Source: Cinnamomum chago
Taxonomy: Eukaryota > Streptophyta > Magnoliopsida > Laurales > Lauraceae
Length of the DNA stretch: 64,000 nucleotides
NCBI GenBank assembly: GCA_038049695.1
Contig: CP142459.1
Span: 68,192,001-68,256,000 of the forward strand
Direction of reading: 5' to 3'
The notes beneath the pieces are model-generated. The model saw only the letters and a list, made by a program, of their open reading frames with translations, was not told the DNA's origin and searched no databases. Of this stretch, positions 33,369 to 44,399 are shown in pieces (within the stretch, counting starts at the first letter, position 1; every line of letters starts with the position of its first letter). The translations under genes were made by a program, and so were the position numbers.

Positions 33369-34930
33369 ATGCCTCCAAAGACCAGAAATGGCGAAGGATT
33401 GTCAAGGTCCCAAAAGACCCCGTCGCTACCACTAGTGGCTTTGCCACCTCCGGTGTTTCCACCACCGGAGGCAACGCCGCCGCCGCCCGAAGTATTACCA
33501 AATATCCCTCGCAAAGGGAGATCCGACGGAAAATCTGGAGCAGTGAGCATAGAGGGACTCGTGGCTGAATCAATAGCCAAATCTCATCAGTCTTGTCACT
33601 AGAATGGCGGCAAAGATCAATCCCCCCACCAGGTGGACCGCGATGATGATGACGACGATCCATTCCTTGTGGATATCAGGGATCAAAACCTTTATCCAAG
33701 AACAAGATGAGCTTATTCGTCAACTCAAAAAGCAGCTCGAGGAGAAGAAGAAATCTCAGGTTCCGTCCCCTAAACGCAACCGAGCTCCATCGGTCGAGCG
33801 GTACTTGAAGCAAGTCCTTACCAACAAGAGGCTAGATCGAGATTGCAATGAAGGTTCAAGCAGCAGTCACCTGCGCGAAGACTCAAAAAGATCGCGCCAA
33901 AGACCGAAGGATAACGAAGACCTGAGAGAATGACTTGACCGCCAAGTCAAGCAGACTGTCCAGCTCAATATGGAGGTGGTCGGCTTCACTCAAGATTGGC
34001 TAAACGCCTATGATACCGAGGACCAAGGCATGTCTCCCTTCTCTCAGGAGATAAAAGACTTCTCCCTCCCTGATAAATTCAATGTCCCGAGGTTCGTCCT
34101 CAATTACGGAACCTCGGACCCTGCAGCACATCTCCGACATTTCACCCAGCAGATGAGTATGGGGTGACTTCGGACACCTAAACTACAAAGTCTTCTTTTC
34201 CAGTTTGGGTGACCTCCCCCTAAGGTGGTTCTGCGCACTCCCAGAGGGATCGATTTCGAGTTGGTGGCAGCTTCGAAACTCCTTCGTGGAAAAGTTCCAG
34301 GCACACAGAGTCATCCCAAAGACAGAGGACGACCTCATGGCGATCAGAATGAGGTGGACTGAGAACATTACTCAGTTAGCCAAAAGGTTCTGGACCGTCT
34401 ACAGCCAAGTGGAAAACGTCACTGACAAGGTGGTCCTCACGTCCTTCAAACAAGCTCTACTGCCAGGCAACGAGCTCCGAAAAGACCTGGTTCGGTTCCC
34501 CATGGTCACAGTGAAAGCACTAATGGCCAGGGTGAACTAGTTCGTTGAGCAAGAAGATGATGAGGCCAGAGCTCATGAGAGCTTTGGTCTCTGACAAGAG
34601 GACCAACCCTCCAAAAAAGACAAGATGGCATCTCGGAAAAAGGACACGGACCCAAACGAAGCCCCACTGAACTCGGCAGCGACCTCAGGGGGCGACAAGA
34701 AGTCCAAGTCAGATGCTGCCTCTTACAAGGCTGTTGACATGGTCTTTCGTGAGCTAATTTACAAGCTCATTGGCAAGATCAAGTCACAACCGTTCTTTAA
34801 GCGACCTCCGCCAATGAGGGGTGACCCTTCCACCCGAGATCAAAATAAGTTCTGCGCTTATCACAAGCAGAAGGGGCACGGAACCAGAGATTGCAAGGCC
34901 TTCAAGTCCCACCTCGAAGAACTCACCAAG
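33369..34930 (+). pseudogene. gag of the second Tat element, 5' part
   Basis: The ATG at 33369 opens MPPKTRNGEG, a Pro-rich head (33420-33500). A stop at 33600 and a frameshift lead into a coiled coil (FIQEQDELIRQLKKQLEEKK) and the gag core: FNVPRFVLNYGTSDPAAHL (34078-34135), LGDLPLRWFCALPEGSI (34207) and FVEKFQAHR. A zinc-knuckle-like CAYHKQKGHGTRDC follows at about 34852-34893. Breaks lie near 33690, at 34165 (stop), near 34170-34205 (shift) and at 34540. The solo LTR at 34931 interrupts it after HLEELTK. The continuation, DGHLKDYIKED, is at 38426. By family knowledge it would form the virus-like particle; this copy is dead. Confidence 0.88.
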
Positions 34931-37900
34931 TGTAACGCCCCAAGATCCGGCCGCCTCAAATCTGGGGGTGCTACAAGAAAGTACCTAAGAGATGCGGAAA
35001 ATCCAATAATATAATCAAGTGTGAATCTCATATGAGCAAGTAATTGGACAAAACCCTAAAAATTTTATTTCACTTTAAGGGGTTACAAGGTACTTTCCGT
35101 AATTAAACTAACTATTCAATCCTAGGCCGACACAGCCAGCTATAAGAAAAGGAAAGAATAGAGATCTAAGTGTCAGACGCCTCTCGATGCACCAACTGCA
35201 TCATTCTTCGAACCCTGCGACAACGGATCAGCCGCCAAGCAATTCTACCAATCAAAGAAAGCGGAAGAGAAGATACCTGAAAACACCAAGGATTGGGCCA
35301 GGCTCAATGAGCCAGGCCAATAGGCATGTTTAGATGGCAATACATTATATTAATAGATAGGGAAGAAGACCATACCTGATCCCAGTTGTACCTGCATGAT
35401 TAGTATAACTCAACGGAAAACAGTGTGGAGTGTAGTGCATGAACGATAATCAAGATATTTATATAACAGATGTTTGATACAACATATTAGGTAAATAAGA
35501 GAAGCCATCATCATCAAGACATAATATAAATTATATGAGCACATCAGAGTCACAAGTAGCATAGATAACTTGAGGAAGTAACCTTACCATTTACGTAACC
35601 ATCGTGTCAAGATCCAATCGTAATAATATCGGCAATTAAAGACAATATATAACATCATCCACGATACATAATAATCATACACTCAATATATATATCCACA
35701 AAAGCATATAAAGATACGCCCACAGTTGAAATACAAAGGACGTGAGGGGTTAGAGCCAGCTCATCGTCATTGTCCCAACAACTGTCGATGGACATTAGCC
35801 ATGGGGGTCATAGCCACCCATCACTATCGTCACATCGAATAGGAGCATACAAGAGTCCATCAATATTCATAGCCACAACCAAGTCCCAGTCATTGGTCTT
35901 ACGTGCTAGATCTACCTCAACACTCATCCATAGCCACTGCCAAGTCCTAGTCATTGGTCTTACGTGCTAGATCAACACTCATCCACATGTACCAGGTCCG
36001 AATACCGGCGGTCTCGGTACCCGATCACTCATCGGTACCTACTGTACTCAATCACTCAACACTCAATATCAATGTCCATGCCAACATCATAACCCTCGGC
36101 AGACCAATCGTACGTCCATAAATCCTACAGATCACTAGGTGGGGGTACTCCGAACTAGATAGCCTTGTTATCATTAATATGAGATGATAATAGTCAAGGG
36201 TACGAGACACGATGTTCGAGTATAGTTAATCCATCCTTGTGATTCTCAACAGCTAATAATGCATACCCTTATAAACTCCGCTTCTCTATACGCTTAATTA
36301 GTATTATGTCATTATACAGTACGTCTATCAGTATCTACCGTCAAGTTTACAATATTGCAGGTCAGAACTTCGAGTGTCATGTCCCAACATATCATCCAGT
36401 ATGGACTGTGATCATAGATCAGAGCCTAAGTGCAATGCCCTGATTTGTAATATCTCTCGAGGCCTATATCCAAGGTTCGGACTTACCAGCCAGCCTTTGT
36501 GTCCGTTTCACAATATAAGTACCACATATCACAAATACATTGGTAATCACTGCCCCTCTCTTCGGATCCAGGGTCCCACTTCACCTAAGACAATGATTAC
36601 GGAGCTCCAGATGCTTATTATGTATCATTGGTGCTCCTGTAGGTATTTAGCATCATAAGACATCCATAACCATTGAATTGAGTTCCGTTTACAACCCAAG
36701 ACCCTACTTAGGTGGCTACACAGGTCAAGGTTAAGCCCGGCCCTTGACTCGTGTCTCGCATATCCCAAATGGTCCAAATGGAAGGTCAACGGGGCCCACA
36801 CATGATCAAATCATAAGATCATCCAAATCTGGGAAAATGGCCATCTGCAGTGTACCAGGTCGACATCATGGTCTCTGAGTCGACCTGTTACATTGTAGGG
36901 GTGGACAGCTAACTGGGAGATAGGAAAACACTGTCTGCAGTGTCCCCGGTCGACCGCGTACACTGAGTTCTGTACCCTGATACCATTTTATGCTCCCAGT
37001 TGAGGAGAAGTCCCCTGTGTGCCCGGTCGACATCCTGGGTGACCAGGTCGACCGAGTACACACGAAATCCATATTTTCAACATCCTGCCCTCTTTCATTT
37101 TCCATCAAAACTACATCAAATGGAACTCAGATCTTCACCAAACACTTCCAAACATCAAACACACCTCCCACATCATGATCTCATCACAAATGGGCCATTG
37201 ATCTTCCAAATGGGGGATTCTCATCCATCAATGGCCAATAACACATAAAAAGGGCTTAGAACAACTATCTATACATAATATCATCTAATCAACCATCTAA
37301 ATACAGAAATCATGCCAAATAACCATAAAAGATAGTAATTAACAATCTAAGCATATTAATTAATTTAATTAAAGAATCTAAGCATGTCTACTTGCCTAAT
37401 TAGCAAGAAATATCCTCAAATAGCTTGGGCTCAACTCCAATAGCTCTAAGATCACCCCAATGGCTGAATCTACATTCTCTACACCCATTCCCAAAGAGAG
37501 AAATGCATAAGAAAGGAAAATTTAAGGGAAAGAGCTATACTATAAGGAAATTGGAAATAGTGAATGAGGATTACCTTTACTTGGAGAGGAAAGAGAGATC
37601 TAGGAGATGAGATGAACTCCTTAACTTGTGGATGACTAGATGTAAATGAGGCTCTTGCTTCTAGTAATTGGAGGGCTAGGATCTAGAGAGAGACCATAAT
37701 CTCTAACTTAGAAAGAGAGAGAGATGGGAGGGAATTGTAGTGAAATGAGAGGAAGAGATAAGGGGGGTTTCTTTTATAGGAGTTGGTTGGATTATAGTCC
37801 AAAATGCCCTCCCTTGCTAGAGTAAGTTTAGGATAAGGATGAGGGTATTTGGGGAATGCTAAAACAGAATCCAAAGGGTCCTTGGTTGCCAATAGAAATA

Positions 37901-38420
37901 AAGGATAAGGATTAGGGTAATTTAGGTATCCACATATAATGACTAAAGTATTTTCAAATGAGTGATTGTGAATAAAGGAGCCTAAGGGTAATAAAGGTAG
38001 GCTATTTATTATGACAAAAGTTTCCATGTTTACTAGGTAGAGAATAAAGGAGTCAAGGTTATTTATGGTATTGAAATTTCTAAAAAGGAGGGAAAAGTTG
38101 TGGTAGTAAAGACTACAGTACCCTCATATGATAAATGGGCTAATGAGTTGGGTCATAGGTAGTTAGGTCATTTTAAGGTCAATTGCACAACTCTATAAGG
38201 TAAACTCATCTATAATTAGGATTACAACTAAGGCCTCTAATTGGTTAATTAATTCTAAAAAAATCACTATTAATCTTACAAGAGTCTCAATCCTATAAAC
38301 TAGGCTTAATTAATGGGAAATTATTAACTATTCATGCTAATCACCTATTAAATAGGATAACCTATTGTTGACTTGGTCAAATTGGGTCCCACTAGGTATT
38401 TCTAGGAATGGGTCCTCACA
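34931..38420. mobile_element. Solo LTR (3.49 kb) inserted in gag
   Basis: Ends are TGTAACGCCCC and GGTCCTCACA, with flanking CCAAG (34926-34930) and CTAAG (38421-38425), a 5-bp target duplication with one later change. Gag reads on across the join (EELTK / DGHLKDY), which proves the insertion. There is no coding region, primer site or polypurine tract inside. The simplest reading is one very long LTR left by recombination; a deleted non-autonomous element is the alternative. Inside are a 60-bp tandem pair (about 35870-35990, GTCATTGGTCTTACGTGCTA twice) and a cluster of GGTCGAC motifs at 36858-37053. The TGTAACGCCC start is common among plant Ty3/gypsy LTRs. Confidence 0.85.
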
Positions 38421-38512
38421 CTAAGGATGGGCACTTAAAGGACTACATCAAAGAAGACTGAGCTCATTGGCGCCGAACTGACGATGGTCAGGACAATGAT
38501 GAGTCGGAAGGC
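38421..38512 (+). pseudogene. gag of the second Tat element, 3' continuation
   Basis: Directly after the solo LTR the frame reads DGHLKDYIKED, a stop, then AHWRRTDDGQDNDESEGIIN. This is the usual post-knuckle gag end in this group, where IIN would lead into the protease region. Protease and the rest of pol do not follow; this is the point of the ancestral pol loss. Confidence 0.7.
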
Positions 38513-38774
38513 ATTATCAACTAGCTACCCCATAGTACCCAGTCAAGCAGCACCACCGCATGCACATGTGGCCAAGCTCATTAAGGAAGCATGGTGGTTG
38601 TTACAGAACATCCACTTAAAAGCCCTTTTTACTATACAAAGCCGGCTCGATACCGGACTAGGGCAAACGAGTTAAATACAAAGTCACCAAGACAGAAGAA
38701 CAACAATCTTGGAAACAGTTCCTTGGCTTGCTATGCAAGGGCTTCGTCCACGGATTTCAGCTCGACAACTACCT

Positions 38775-39150
38775 CAGTTCGGTTTTGGAACCAACTATAC
38801 AAAACACCTTGTTACAGAACTCGGTAGCTTCAGCTCGGTTACAGAACCAGTTATACAAAACACCTTGTTACAGAACTCAGTGGCTTTAGCTCGGTTATGG
38901 AACCAGCTATACAAAACGCCAAGTTACGGAACTCGGCGGAAATATCAGCTCGGTTGTAGAACCAGCTAAAAAGCACCAAGTTACAGAACTCGGCAACAAC
39001 TCCAGCTCGGTTACAAAACAAGCTTTACAAAACTCCGGATTGAGGAACTCGGCGGCTATCCTAGTTCGGTTGCAGAACCAACTATACGAAGCACCCAGTT
39101 AAAGAATTTGATGGCTACCTCTGAAAATTAAGTTCGGTTACGGAACCAAC
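38775..39150 (+). repeat. Tandem array of about seven 57-60-bp units
   Basis: Units have the form CTCGGTTACAGAACCAGCTA ... AAGTTACAGAACTCGG, with starts near 38779, 38834, 38890, 38949, 39006, 39065 and 39132. They occupy the place where pol would be. Similar CTCGGCAAC-rich phrases occur in the LTRs, so the array may derive from LTR-like sequence. Confidence 0.8.
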
Positions 39151-39490
39151 TAAAGTTTTCTATCACCAAGGTAAAGCTCGAGTTGAATTTAATCAAGTTT
39201 GCCTCTGTCAAGTTCGATTAGTGAACTAAGCTTAACAGTACAAATTCGACATCAGGATGCAAGTACTTCTTGAGTTACAGAACTTAAGAAAATAGGATTC
39301 CGGTTGCTAAACCGAACTCAACTACTTGGTCAAAGAATCAAACATTTATGCTAAGGCCCCACTTATGGAACCGAGGTCAAACGCATGGATGTAATTTTCA
39401 AAAGAGTGATTGAAGGCAAGTATGAGAAAGAAATTATATTCATTGATTGAAAAAGAAATTACAAAATTCTTCATTACATAGCCCCCACCA

Positions 39491-41679
39491 TTACAAAAGA
39501 AAAAGAAAAAATACACCAGAAAAAGCTTCAAGAAACAGGGGCCTCGGCATTGGCCTCAGGAGGGTTGGGGGCTCAGTCGCAGCAACTTGGGGAGTAACCT
39601 CAGGCGGCGAAGTCGAAATAGCCTCTAGAGGAACCTCTGGAAAGGGGGCAGAACTCGGCTCAGGTTCGGAGCTCGAAAACTTGGTTGGATTCTGATAAAC
39701 AGGGTGATCCTCGGGGATCCCTGCCTTTTTCAATGCAGCCCGGTACCTAAGCTCGAACAAGTCCAAGCTTATCTTCTCGACTTGGGCCCCGTAGTCCTTA
39801 GTTGCCGCATTCACCCCGTCCTGGAAAGTTGCGTCAATTTTGGCTTGGATTGAGGCTTGGAGTTCAGCCTTTTCCTTATGTGCTAGTTCAAGCTCTGCCT
39901 TCGGTTACGTCAGTTCGGTCTCAAGCTCGAGTGCCCTCTTTACCTTGACCTCGGTCGTGCCCTTCAGCTCATGGGTCTCGGCCTTCAGCTTACAGATTTT
40001 GGCAATTGCCAAGTCAAGCTCTGCCCCAAGGCCGATGTTCTTCTCCTCCGCCTCTTACAACTTCTGGCTACTCCCCTCTAAGGCCGTTGCAAGTTTCTTC
40101 TTTTCTGCTTCCAACTTTTCGACCTTGGAGTTGTTTCGATAGGTCCTATCCAGGACCACCCAAACCTTCTACACAATCTATAAAAAAGAACCAAGTGTCG
40201 GAGAGAAGCAACTAAGATCGAACATTAAGTAAGATCTATGATAAAGACTTACCGAGAAGGCCGATTGCAGAGAGGACGTCAGTAGCGTCATGTCATATAT
40301 CCCCTTATGCCTTTGCATATGAGACGGGAGAGCACACGCATTAGCAAGAGCAGCAATAACAAGGGGGCTACCGGATAAACGGTCCTCCACCGTCATTGGC
40401 CTCCCAGGCCCGAGTTGGAAGCTTAGCCTCCACGGGGTCGGCCTCGTAGGCTGAGGAGCCGAGATCGGGTCGTGCCCTGCCGAGCCTCGACCCTGGACCT
40501 CCTCTCCATCAGAGCCCCTTCCCTCGCATCATCGGCAGGACATTGCCGAGCTCCTATGCCTGGGCCCTCGGACCTGGGCCTTTTCTCCAGCCAACCTCTT
40601 TCCCTCACGACGTCCGCGGAGCGCTACCGAACTGCACCCGAAGCAACAGAAGGAGGAGCTCCGGCACCACCCGCGGCCGCAGAGGCTGGAGTGGGGTTTG
40701 CAGCAGGGGGCGTGGAAGAAGGAGCTCGGCTACCAAAGAGTTTAGCCCCAAGATCATTTGTCTTCAATACGTGATGGCGTCACTCACCGTCCTCTCCCCT
40801 TTCTTCTTTTTGGTTGGAGGGGGACGAGTAGGCTTCGACGATTTGAGACCGGTCTGTGGCCTCCAAACCGACGGGCGATTTGGATGCCTCAGCAGCTGAA
40901 GCTCTTCGGCGCCCAGCGTCGGTCAAGGCGAGCACGAGCTCCTTCCTCTTGTTGTACGTACGGTACCTTAGCTTGTACCCTAGCAGGTCACAAGCAGCTC
41001 GCCCATGATGACCCTGGTAGTCGCACACGGCCTTCAGCCAGCTGTTGTTTCTTTACTAACTAGCCTGCTCGGCCGCCTACCTTCTCTGGCTAACCTCTGT
41101 ACGACAAGAAAAGAGCGTCAGCTCGGCAAAATAAGAAAAGAAAACATGAGCACTCAAAGGAGGTCTGTATTTACTTGGAGGAATCCTGAAGTGATGAGGG
41201 ATCCTGTATAACCTCTCCACCTCGGTCTAGGCCCCGCCGAACTCCCAGTTGCCGGAGACGAGCAGACGATCGTCCCCGACATGTCTGTTCGAGTCCTCCA
41301 AGTTGTAGACTAACGGCTCCTGTTTCGGCTTCCCTCGGAGGTAGTAGAAGTGACCGTCTCCTACGGATTTGCAAACATCGTATACATCCTCGATGTCATG
41401 GACATCGAGGTTAATGCCCAGGATCTTGTTGAGCTCGGCGACACCCATTATTATTTTAAAGCTATTATGCATCAGCTGACAAGGGCAAATGTGCCATGTC
41501 GCCAAACAAGCCTTGAGAAGGGGGTGAACAGGAAACCTAACCCCTCCTTCATTTGTTAAGACCAAGGGGAATGGCATCCAGCCATCACGGAAGGAGTAAC
41601 CCTCGAAAGGGTTCTTTGGGTTGTCTAATTTGGTCTGGACGTTATCTGGGATCCTATACATCTCCCTAAACCCGGCCAT
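39491..41679 (-). pseudogene. Opposite-strand extra gene of the second Tat element (Transposase_28-like)
   Basis: Read on the minus strand. The first exon (41679-41175) starts MAGFREMYRIPDNVQ and carries EGGVRFPVHPLL, MGVAELNKILGINL, GHFYYLRGKP and DRLLVSGNWEFGG, the domain shared with the first Tat element and recalled as Pfam Transposase_28. A stop at 41227 interrupts it. An intron-like gap (41097-41174) follows. Downstream come a segment with YNKRKELVLALTDAGRR, an Ala/Pro-rich low-complexity part (40780-40400), a long coiled coil (about 40140-39830, KVEKLEAEKKKLATALEG) and a tail with KKAGIPEDHPVYQNP and a Pro/Glu-rich end (39814-39510). Several stops break it. A TATA-like TTTATATAGGGG on the minus strand near 41966-41977 and a leader of about 280 nt precede it. 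Function unknown. Confidence 0.65.
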
Positions 41680-42297
41680 GGCCTCAGGAGTGTCCAGTCA
41701 GTGCCTATAGGTCCCTAGTTTCCTAAGAATGGAGAAACTGGAAAGAGGAGGGGGATATTCAAAGAAGAAAATGGTAGAAACCCTAACAGAAATAGAAGAT
41801 GCACAAAAGGAGATGAGAAAGAAGAACAACTCACAGAAGGGAAAAGACGGAATGCGAAAGACTTCGGACTCAGATTCGCTAAGACTGAACTCCGGCAGGG
41901 CTTCTTACAGCAGAAACTCTCTTTGACGAATGCGAAAGTGAAAAAAGGTGAAGGAAGAAGCACCCCTATATAAAGAAGAAATAGCGCCATTTCGAATTTC
42001 GAAAGCACGTGTAAGTCGCTCGAATTCATTGGACGACTAACCAGATGGAGACACGTGGTACCGCCAATTCATCTCTTGCAATGATTCAGACGCTCTATTA
42101 ATTACCCCAGGCAGGTAAAGCGATAGCAACGTGCTATCGATCACCTCGGGCAGGCGAAGCGACAATAGCGTGCTATCAATTATCTTGGGTAGAGGAATCA
42201 ACGCCGAGATGAAAAATGCAAATTGAATATTCAGGACTCTCCCGTCATAATACTTAGCTCCCGACCTCAAAGAGTTAGAGAACTCTGAGGTCAAGAG

Positions 42298-42309
42298 CTA
42301 AGGGGCAAT
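42298..42309 (+). other. Polypurine tract of the second Tat element
   Basis: CTAAGGGGCAAT directly precedes the 3' LTR start (TATGTGGGACG), matching the form of the tract in the first Tat element (TTGGGGGGCAAT). Confidence 0.75.
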
Positions 42310-42957
42310 TATGTGGGACGTTTCCCTAAGAGCAGGGTTACACTGATGTCGGTAACTATATCGACTTGGCTTATCTTGATCTCGGTCTGCGAACTCGGCA
42401 ATAGACTAAGGTACATCTAGCTCAGTAATAGTGCCAGCTATCACCGAGCTTGAGCTAGCTTCGGTAAAAGTGTCAGCTGGGCTCACCTCGGTCTCGATAT
42501 AAGGCATATCGGCAACAGTGTCAGGATGCATCCATATCTGATCTCGGTATCACCTTTAGCTCAGCACGACCAATCACTACAAGAAATTTGGGGTTTAAGG
42601 ACGATACAAATTTGTCCCAAAATGTACATATTTCGTCACCGAAACTAATTGAGACGAAAAATTTTCGTCACCCGTTTCGTTGCCAAAACCTTGTCGCTAA
42701 AAGGTATTGGTGACGGAAAAAAATTCGTCATTGAAAAAGATAAATTTGTGACGATTTTTTTTTGTCTCCAATACACTCTGTTGGAAACAAGTAATTTTTT
42801 TTTTCGTCTCCAATACACTATGTTGGAAAAATACTTGTAAGTAATTAGTAACAAAATATTTTGTCATTAAAGGAAGAAATTAGAGACAAAAATATTTTGT
42901 CATAAATCTAAGAAATAGAGACGAAAAACTTTTGTCGCATTTACCCCGCCCAACTCA

Positions 42958-43023
42958 AGGACTTCCCAGGAGGTCACCCATCCTAGTACTGCTCCTGCCC
43001 GATCACGTTTAACTTCGGAGTTC
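42958..43023 (-). ncRNA. 5S rRNA-derived segment in Cassandra LTR 1
   Basis: On the minus strand it reads through AACTCCGAAGTTAAACGTG and GGATGGGTGACCTCCTGGG, i.e. the 3' half of plant 5S rRNA. The inner control region is mutated (GATCGGGCAGGAGCAG), so Pol III activity is doubtful. Confidence 0.75.
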
Positions 43024-43311
43024 TTACGATTTTTGGAGCCGCACGATTTTAGAAGACTTCATGCTAAGTTAATACGGGATTTGACTTATAAGCCATAGTC
43101 AAGACTTGGATATTTCCGATGCGGGCTAACGGAGACTCATCGTTTGAAGCCCGTGATTGACACGTTACGTCCCGTGGTTAAGAGTACCGCCCAGACCAAA
43201 ATCTCACATTCTCCTCCACTAAAAATAGAGCCGTCATCGGCTCTGATACCAACTGTCACAGCCCCACCCAACTTAGCATGAAATTGTCCGCTTTGGCCCA
43301 CGTGTACGTGC

Positions 43312-43378
43312 GAGGACTTCCCAGGAGGTCACCCATCTTAGTACTACTCCCGCCAGAGCACGCTTAACTTCGGAGTTC
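43312..43378 (-). ncRNA. 5S rRNA-derived segment in Cassandra LTR 2
   Basis: On the minus strand GAACTCCGAAGTTAAGCGTG is followed by GATGGGTGACCTCCTGGG and AAGTCCTC. It covers roughly residues 45-112 of plant 5S rRNA. The first 5S third is replaced by unrelated LTR sequence, so this is not a 5S gene. Confidence 0.8.
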
Positions 43379-43670
43379 TTACGATTTCCAAGGCCGCACG
43401 GTTTTAAAAAGCCTCATGCTAAGTTAATACGGGGTTTAACTTATAAGCCCATGGTCAGGACTTGGATATTTCCGATGCGGGCTATTGTACGTAGATTCAT
43501 CGTTTGAAGCCCGTGATTGACACGCTACGCCCAATTGTTAAGGGTACCGCCCGGACCAAGATCTCACATTCTCCCCTACTAGAAATAGAGTCGTCCTCGG
43601 CTCTGATACCAGCTGTCACAGCCCGCTCAACTCAGCATGAAATTGTCCGCTTTGGCACGCGTGCACGTGC

Positions 43671-43738
43671 GAGGACTTTCCAGGAGGTCACCCATCCTAA
43701 TACTGCTCTCGCCCGAGCACGCTTAACTTCGGAGTTCT
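43671..43738 (-). ncRNA. 5S rRNA-derived segment in Cassandra LTR 3
   Basis: Best preserved of the three. On the minus strand it shows AACTCCGAAGTTAAGCGTG, CTCGGGCGAGAGCAGTA and GGATGGGTGACCTCCTGG, so the box A-like and box C-like parts of the 5S internal promoter are nearly intact. Confidence 0.8.
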
Positions 43739-44399
43739 TACGATTTCCGAGGACGTATGGTTTTAAAAAGCCTCATGCTAAGTTAATACGGGGTTTTACT
43801 TATAAGCCCAAGGTCAGGACTTGTATATTTCTGATGCAGGCTAACGGAGACTTACCATTTGAAGCCAGTGGTTGACACGATACGCCCCGTGGTTAAGGGT
43901 ACCGCCCGGACCAAGTTCTCACAGTAGCAGAGACTGAGAGAGGTAGGTGTACCTGGCGGTGGCGGACTCCTGGATGGAGGATGATGGGCACAGATGATGG
44001 TGGCTGCGTCTGGGAATTCTAGGCGAGAGAGACTGAGAGATGTAGATATGAGAGGGATCACTGATCAGGGATGGGTCTGCACTGCGTGTGTTGATGAAGG
44101 GTGATGATGATTGATGTGGGCCATGGGGCTACTGCTTGAGACGATGGGTGGGAGATCATGTTGGAAAAAGGTTTTGGAAAATGGGGAAAATGGTTCTTCT
44201 CTCCTCTTTTGGAAAAGGGTTTTGGAAAAGAGAGACCGAGATAGATGGAGGGACAAAGGGGGAAATGGATTTTGGAAAAGGGGCATTGGATTGGGGTTGG
44301 GGGGGGGGGGGGGGGGGGGATGGACGTTAGGGCCTTAGGGGCCCATTTTAGTCATTTTAAAGGCTTTTCCAAAACAATACTTGTAAGAGAAGAATAGGC

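Larger units (their letters stand above)
42934..43923 (-). mobile_element. Cassandra-type TRIM: LTR-internal-LTR-internal-LTR
   Basis: Three LTR copies (about 42934-43208, shortened; 43254-43568; 43614-43923) start TGTCACAGCCC and end TCTCACA. Two identical-length 45-bp internal domains (43209-43253 and 43569-43613) separate them. Each internal domain contains GGCTCTGATACCA, the complement of a tRNA-Met primer site (TGGTATCAGAGCC), so the element reads on the minus strand. Every LTR holds a 5S rRNA-derived segment, the hallmark of Cassandra. There is no coding capacity; size and layout fit a tandem array made by LTR recombination. The first copy lacks about 43 bp between CCCAACT and the 5S part. 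No clear 5-bp target duplication is seen. Confidence 0.9.

Noticed and set aside
33369-33602. Minus-strand frames over the gag start (33347-33663)
   Set aside because: They are shadows of the Pro-rich gag head and show no independent features.
42958-43738. Functional 5S rRNA genes
   Set aside because: Only the 3' part of 5S is present, fused to LTR sequence and repeated at Cassandra LTR spacing; no full 5S gene or spacer array.
44111-44338. Gly/Trp-rich frames over the poly-G tract
   Set aside because: Composition-driven, located inside a non-coding CACTA element, no start context or homology.
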